Shown here piece after piece: positions 61,345-64,000 of a stretch of DNA of 64,000 nucleotides. Origin of the DNA: Frondihabitans sucicola (GTDB lineage Bacteria > Actinomycetota > Actinomycetes > Actinomycetales > Microbacteriaceae). Positions within the stretch are counted from its first letter, which is position 1. Every line of letters starts with the position of its first letter. The position numbers and the translations under genes are program-made. The stretch is taken from positions 682,001 to 746,000 of the forward strand of contig NZ_AP027732.1 of the NCBI RefSeq assembly GCF_030296615.1, read 5' to 3'. The notes below the pieces were generated by a model, which ran no database searches, was not told the DNA's origin, and saw only the letters and a list, made by a program, of their open reading frames with translations.

Positions 61345-62097
61345 TCAGCCGACCACAGAGGTAGGCCGCGAGACCCACTCGGCCGCCCTCGGGGTGGCGC
61401 GGATCTCGCCGTCGCGGTCCACGACCAGGACGTCGACGTTCCAGGTCTCCGTCACCCGGTCGAGGTCGCCGGGGAGCCCGGCGATGATCGTCGTGGCCAG
61501 GACGTCCGCCGTTTCGATGTCGTCGGCGAGGACCGTCGCCTGGACGAAGTGGGATCGACCGTTCCGGCTCCAGATGTGGTCACCGCGCTCCGCGATGCCC
61601 GAAGTGGCCAGGGCACGCCGCGACCCGTCCAAGGTGGCGATGCCGAGAAGACCGGCGGCGTCGTCGGGATCCACGATGCCGACGCGCCACGTCGGCGTGG
61701 ACGGGGTGATCCGGCTCAGGCAGTCCCCGCCGACAGTGAGAAGCCACGCCGCGCCCAGCCCGTCGAGGACCGCACCCGCGTCGCGGATGGCGAGCGCCTT
61801 GACGAGGCCCGACAGGTCGATCACGTCGTCGGGGCGATGGGGCGTGGACAGGCCCCACGTCGCGTTCCTCCACTCGAGAGCCTGCGCGTAGGTCTCGCGG
61901 ACGTCTGGCATCGTATCGGCAAGTTGAAGTTCGCCTCCCGCGACCCGCGACAGGGGTGACGCGTCGTCATACAGGCTGTAGACCCCGTCGTACCGCTGGA
62001 AGACCGCCCTCACCGCCTCGAGATCGACGAGGCCCAGTTCGTCGTCGACGCGGACGCTGACGATGGTCCCCATCGTGTCGAAGGTGTGGACGCTCAT
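61345..62097 (-). CDS. apbE: FAD:protein FMN transferase (ApbE family)
   Basis: Protein of 250 residues. ApbE uses FAD and Mg2+ to attach FMN to a Thr of exported flavoproteins. Seen: FDTMGTIVSVRV (5-16, the MGT signature), YSLYDDASPLSRV, IDLSGLVKALAIRDA (DLSGxxKG-like), LLTVGGDCLS and TSGIAERGDHIW. No signal peptide is seen, so it would work inside or at the membrane. Its start overlaps the stop of the FMN-binding protein gene by four bases; enzyme and substrate form one unit. Confidence 0.9.
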   Translation of the reverse strand: MSVHTFDTMGTIVSVRVDDELGLVDLEAVRAVFQRYDGVYSLYDDASPLSRVAGGELQLADTMPDVRETYAQALEWRNATWGLSTPHRPDDVIDLSGLVKALAIRDAGAVLDGLGAAWLLTVGGDCLSRITPSTPTWRVGIVDPDDAAGLLGIATLDGSRRALATSGIAERGDHIWSRNGRSHFVQATVLADDIETADVLATTIIAGLPGDLDRVTETWNVDVLVVDRDGEIRATPRAAEWVSRPTSVVG

Positions 62098-62621
62098 AGG
62101 CCGGATTTGTCGAGGGCAGCCTGGAGCGAGGTGGTGTACCCCTGGCTGGTGTAGGTGGCGCCGCTCACGGACTGGATGTTCGCCGACTGGGCGCTGAGGG
62201 CTTCGGTGCGCGGGATCGGGGCGGCGTAGTTGCTGATCTCGACCGACCGGCCGCCCTGGTCAGTGAGCTGCAGCGCTTTCACGTCGGTGATTTTTCCGGC
62301 GGAGACGACGATCTCGACCTGCACGGGCCCGAACTGGGTCTGCGCGGTAGTCCCGTCGAACGTGCCCGACACGGTCGCCGTCTTCGACGAGGACGAACCC
62401 GAGCTCGCGGAGGGCGTCGATGCGGACGGGGTCGAACTCGGTGTCGACGACGAGGACGAACCCGAGCCGGAGGACGTGGGCGTGGAGCTTCCGGACGTCC
62501 CGCTTCCTGTGGGGGCGCTCGTCGACGACGTAGCGGTGACTTGGCTGGCACCGATCTGCCACCCGATGAGCAGGACCGATGCGGAGGCGAAGACGCCTCC
62601 GGCGATGGCGCGTGGCCTCAT
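62094..62621 (-). CDS. Exported FMN-binding domain protein, probable ApbE substrate
   Basis: Protein of 175 residues. A membrane-spanning signal anchor (about 5-25) is followed by a Ser/Thr/Pro linker of about 55 residues (28-82) and an FMN-binding domain. Near the C-terminus SVSGATYTSQGY (151-162) contains the SGAT motif whose Thr (here 156) is the known FMN attachment point in NqrC/RnfG-type proteins. It should carry covalent FMN outside the membrane and pass electrons. The neighbouring ApbE gene supports this. The redox partners are not in the window. Confidence 0.88.
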   Translation of the reverse strand: MRPRAIAGGVFASASVLLIGWQIGASQVTATSSTSAPTGSGTSGSSTPTSSGSGSSSSSTPSSTPSASTPSASSGSSSSKTATVSGTFDGTTAQTQFGPVQVEIVVSAGKITDVKALQLTDQGGRSVEISNYAAPIPRTEALSAQSANIQSVSGATYTSQGYTTSLQAALDKSGL

Positions 62622-64000
62622 GAGCTGAACCTTTCCTGGTGGATCTGGTGCTCGGGGACGCCGGCGAGGCGGGCATCTCGGACGACGAGGTCGGACCAGG
62701 CCTGGGGCCCGCACCCGTGGCGACCGCTCCGGGAGTGTCCCGGTTGTCGATGTCGGCGGTCCCACCCGCCTGCATCGCAAGGCCCCGGACCAGCGCGAGG
62801 CCGAGACCGTTCCCGCCGCGGACGCGCCGTCGGGAATCGTCGGCCCGGGAGAACCGGTCGAAGGCGTGGGCCAGGAATTCCTGGGGGAGGCCGGGGCCCT
62901 CGTCGGTGACAGTGAGGAGGAGGGCCCTGTCAGAGTCGTCCTCCTGCTCGAGGGTCACGTGCACGGTGCCGCCGTCGGGACTGAACGTGACGGCGTTGAC
63001 CAGGAGGTTGTCGCAGATCCGTCCGAACGACGAGACGCTCGTCGCGTAACTGACGCGATCGTCGGAGTCGTCGTGGTCGTCGTCGACGTCGTCGACAGAG
63101 AACTCGATGACGATCCCCGAGGCGCCGGGTGCGATGCGGGCGCGGTCGACGCTGTCGAGGAGTTCTCGGCGGAGGTCGGCCGCGGTACTCGAGGGTGCCG
63201 GCGTCGAGCCGACCGTGGACTGGTCGAGACGGGAGAGCTCGAGCAGGGTCGTCGCGAGATCGGACAGACGTTTCAGCGACGTCTCCGCGGCGACGATCTC
63301 CCGTTCGAGGGCGGGGGCGTCGCCGAAAGACCGATGGGCGAGTTCGAGGCGGGCCGTCAGGGCCGCGATCGGGGTCCGGAGTTCGTGGCTGGCATCCGAG
63401 ACGATCTGCCGCTCGTGGTCAGCACTCGCGCGCAAACGACTGATGAAGGCGTTCAGGGTGACGGCGAGGTCGGAGAGCTCATCTCCGGCTCGGGAGACGG
63501 GGAGTGACTCGCGCGAGTCGTCGCGGCTGATCAGCAGTGCCGACTGAGCCAGTCGGCGAACAGGCCGAAGGAGAGGCTCGATAGGATCCAGGCGGCCGCC
63601 CCGAAGGCGAGGAACGCCACGACGAGTCCGACGACGAGCGACCGGTCGAGCGCGCTGATGGTCAGGTCGCCCGACGTCGTGCTGCGCGCCGCCCAGAGGG
63701 TGAACTGCCCCTCGTGCGTGCTGATGTGCTGCTCGACGACGATGTACGTGATCCCCCCGCTGGTGACGCGACGGGTGGGCGCCTCCGAGTCGCGATCCGG
63801 CACGATCGCCTGGACGAAGTCCCTGTCGTGGAGGTCACGGTCGGCGAGGTGGGCCTGCAACTCGTCCGGGAGCGTGTTCAGGAGGAATCCGTCCGACTCC
63901 GACCGAATGGCGACCAGGATTCCGCTCGCCGGTTTGTCGGGGGTCTCGTCGGGATTGTTCTGAAGGTCGGAGAGGAACGGGTCGAGGTCGGATTCTGCGA
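62618..64000 (-). pseudogene. Sensor histidine kinase, 5' end outside window, probable frame errors
   Basis: At least 460 residues. From the right edge: an extracytoplasmic sensor domain (ESDLDPFLSDLQNN to THEGQFTLWAAR), a membrane helix (SLVVGLVVAFLAFGAAAWIL), a HAMP linker (RRLAQSALLISRDDSRESLPVSRAGDEL), the H-box VSDASHELRTPIAAL, N-box RICDNLLVNAVTFSPDGG, G1 VTDEGPGLP and G2 GNGLGLALVRGLA. The frame breaks near 63578, between the membrane helix and HAMP. Near 62705 one added G in the 4-G run would give an end at 62618 overlapping the FMN-protein start. It probably controls, or is cotranscribed with, the flavinylation genes. The response regulator should lie just beyond the window. Confidence 0.85.

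Noticed and set aside
60983-61959. Plus-strand frames of about 300 residues over the TIR-apbE gap
   Set aside because: The second half is antisense to apbE, the first half has no family motif and poor codon preference.

Overview
The window is high-GC DNA (around 70% by eye) with GTG/ATG starts, good Shine-Dalgarno sites and strong GC3 bias. With a DUF4193 protein, an LppP/LprE-type lipoprotein and many TetR regulators, it looks like a chromosomal stretch of an actinobacterium. Microbacteriaceae is my guess, but the family is not proven. I see no rRNA, tRNA, CRISPR array, transposase or phage gene.

Layout. 1-9.9 kb: small redox and detoxification genes, each beside its own TetR regulator (FAD monooxygenase, zinc-type reductase, ketopantoate-reductase-like protein), a tripeptidyl-aminopeptidase-like hydrolase, an SMP-30 protein and DUF4193. 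9.4-10.5 kb: a lipoprotein and a truncated sigma-like gene. 10.7-15.6 kb: a LacI-controlled Lpl/Ytc-type sugar ABC importer. 15.6-20.9 kb: MarR/reductase, MFS/ArsR and TetR/SDR pairs with clear palindromic operators. 20.9-28.9 kb: a seven-gene catabolic operon (sugar ABC importer, Tm-1-like protein, PEP-hydrolase-like TIM barrel, EthD protein, Gfo/Idh/MocA dehydrogenase) with a divergent ROK repressor. 29.3-34.9 kb: a secreted GH18 chitinase, an MFS pump and two amidohydrolases. 34.9-37.4 kb: an osmoprotectant ABC importer without its ATPase gene. 37.7-43.5 kb: a LacI-controlled fructan operon (importer plus GH32). 44.4-50.2 kb and 58.2-59.7 kb: two TetR regulators, three SDRs and an HSL-type esterase that share one operator, CGAGAC-N5-GTCTCG. 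51.2-58.2 kb: a malonate decarboxylase cluster (LysR, mdcA, B, C, a D-E fusion, G, H). 59.7-61.3 kb: a DUF1883-TIR protein between strong palindromes. 61.3-64 kb: ApbE, its FMN-binding substrate and a histidine kinase running off the right edge.

Data quality. About eighteen reading-frame breaks occur in otherwise well-conserved genes. Most are cured by adding one base to a G or C run, and runs of five G or C are common while I saw only one run of six. I read most breaks as homopolymer under-calls in the assembly. The affected genes are marked pseudogene because they are broken as given, but they are probably intact in the organism. None of the four sugar or osmoprotectant ABC importers has an ATPase gene in the window, so the sugar importers probably share an MsmK-type ATPase encoded elsewhere.
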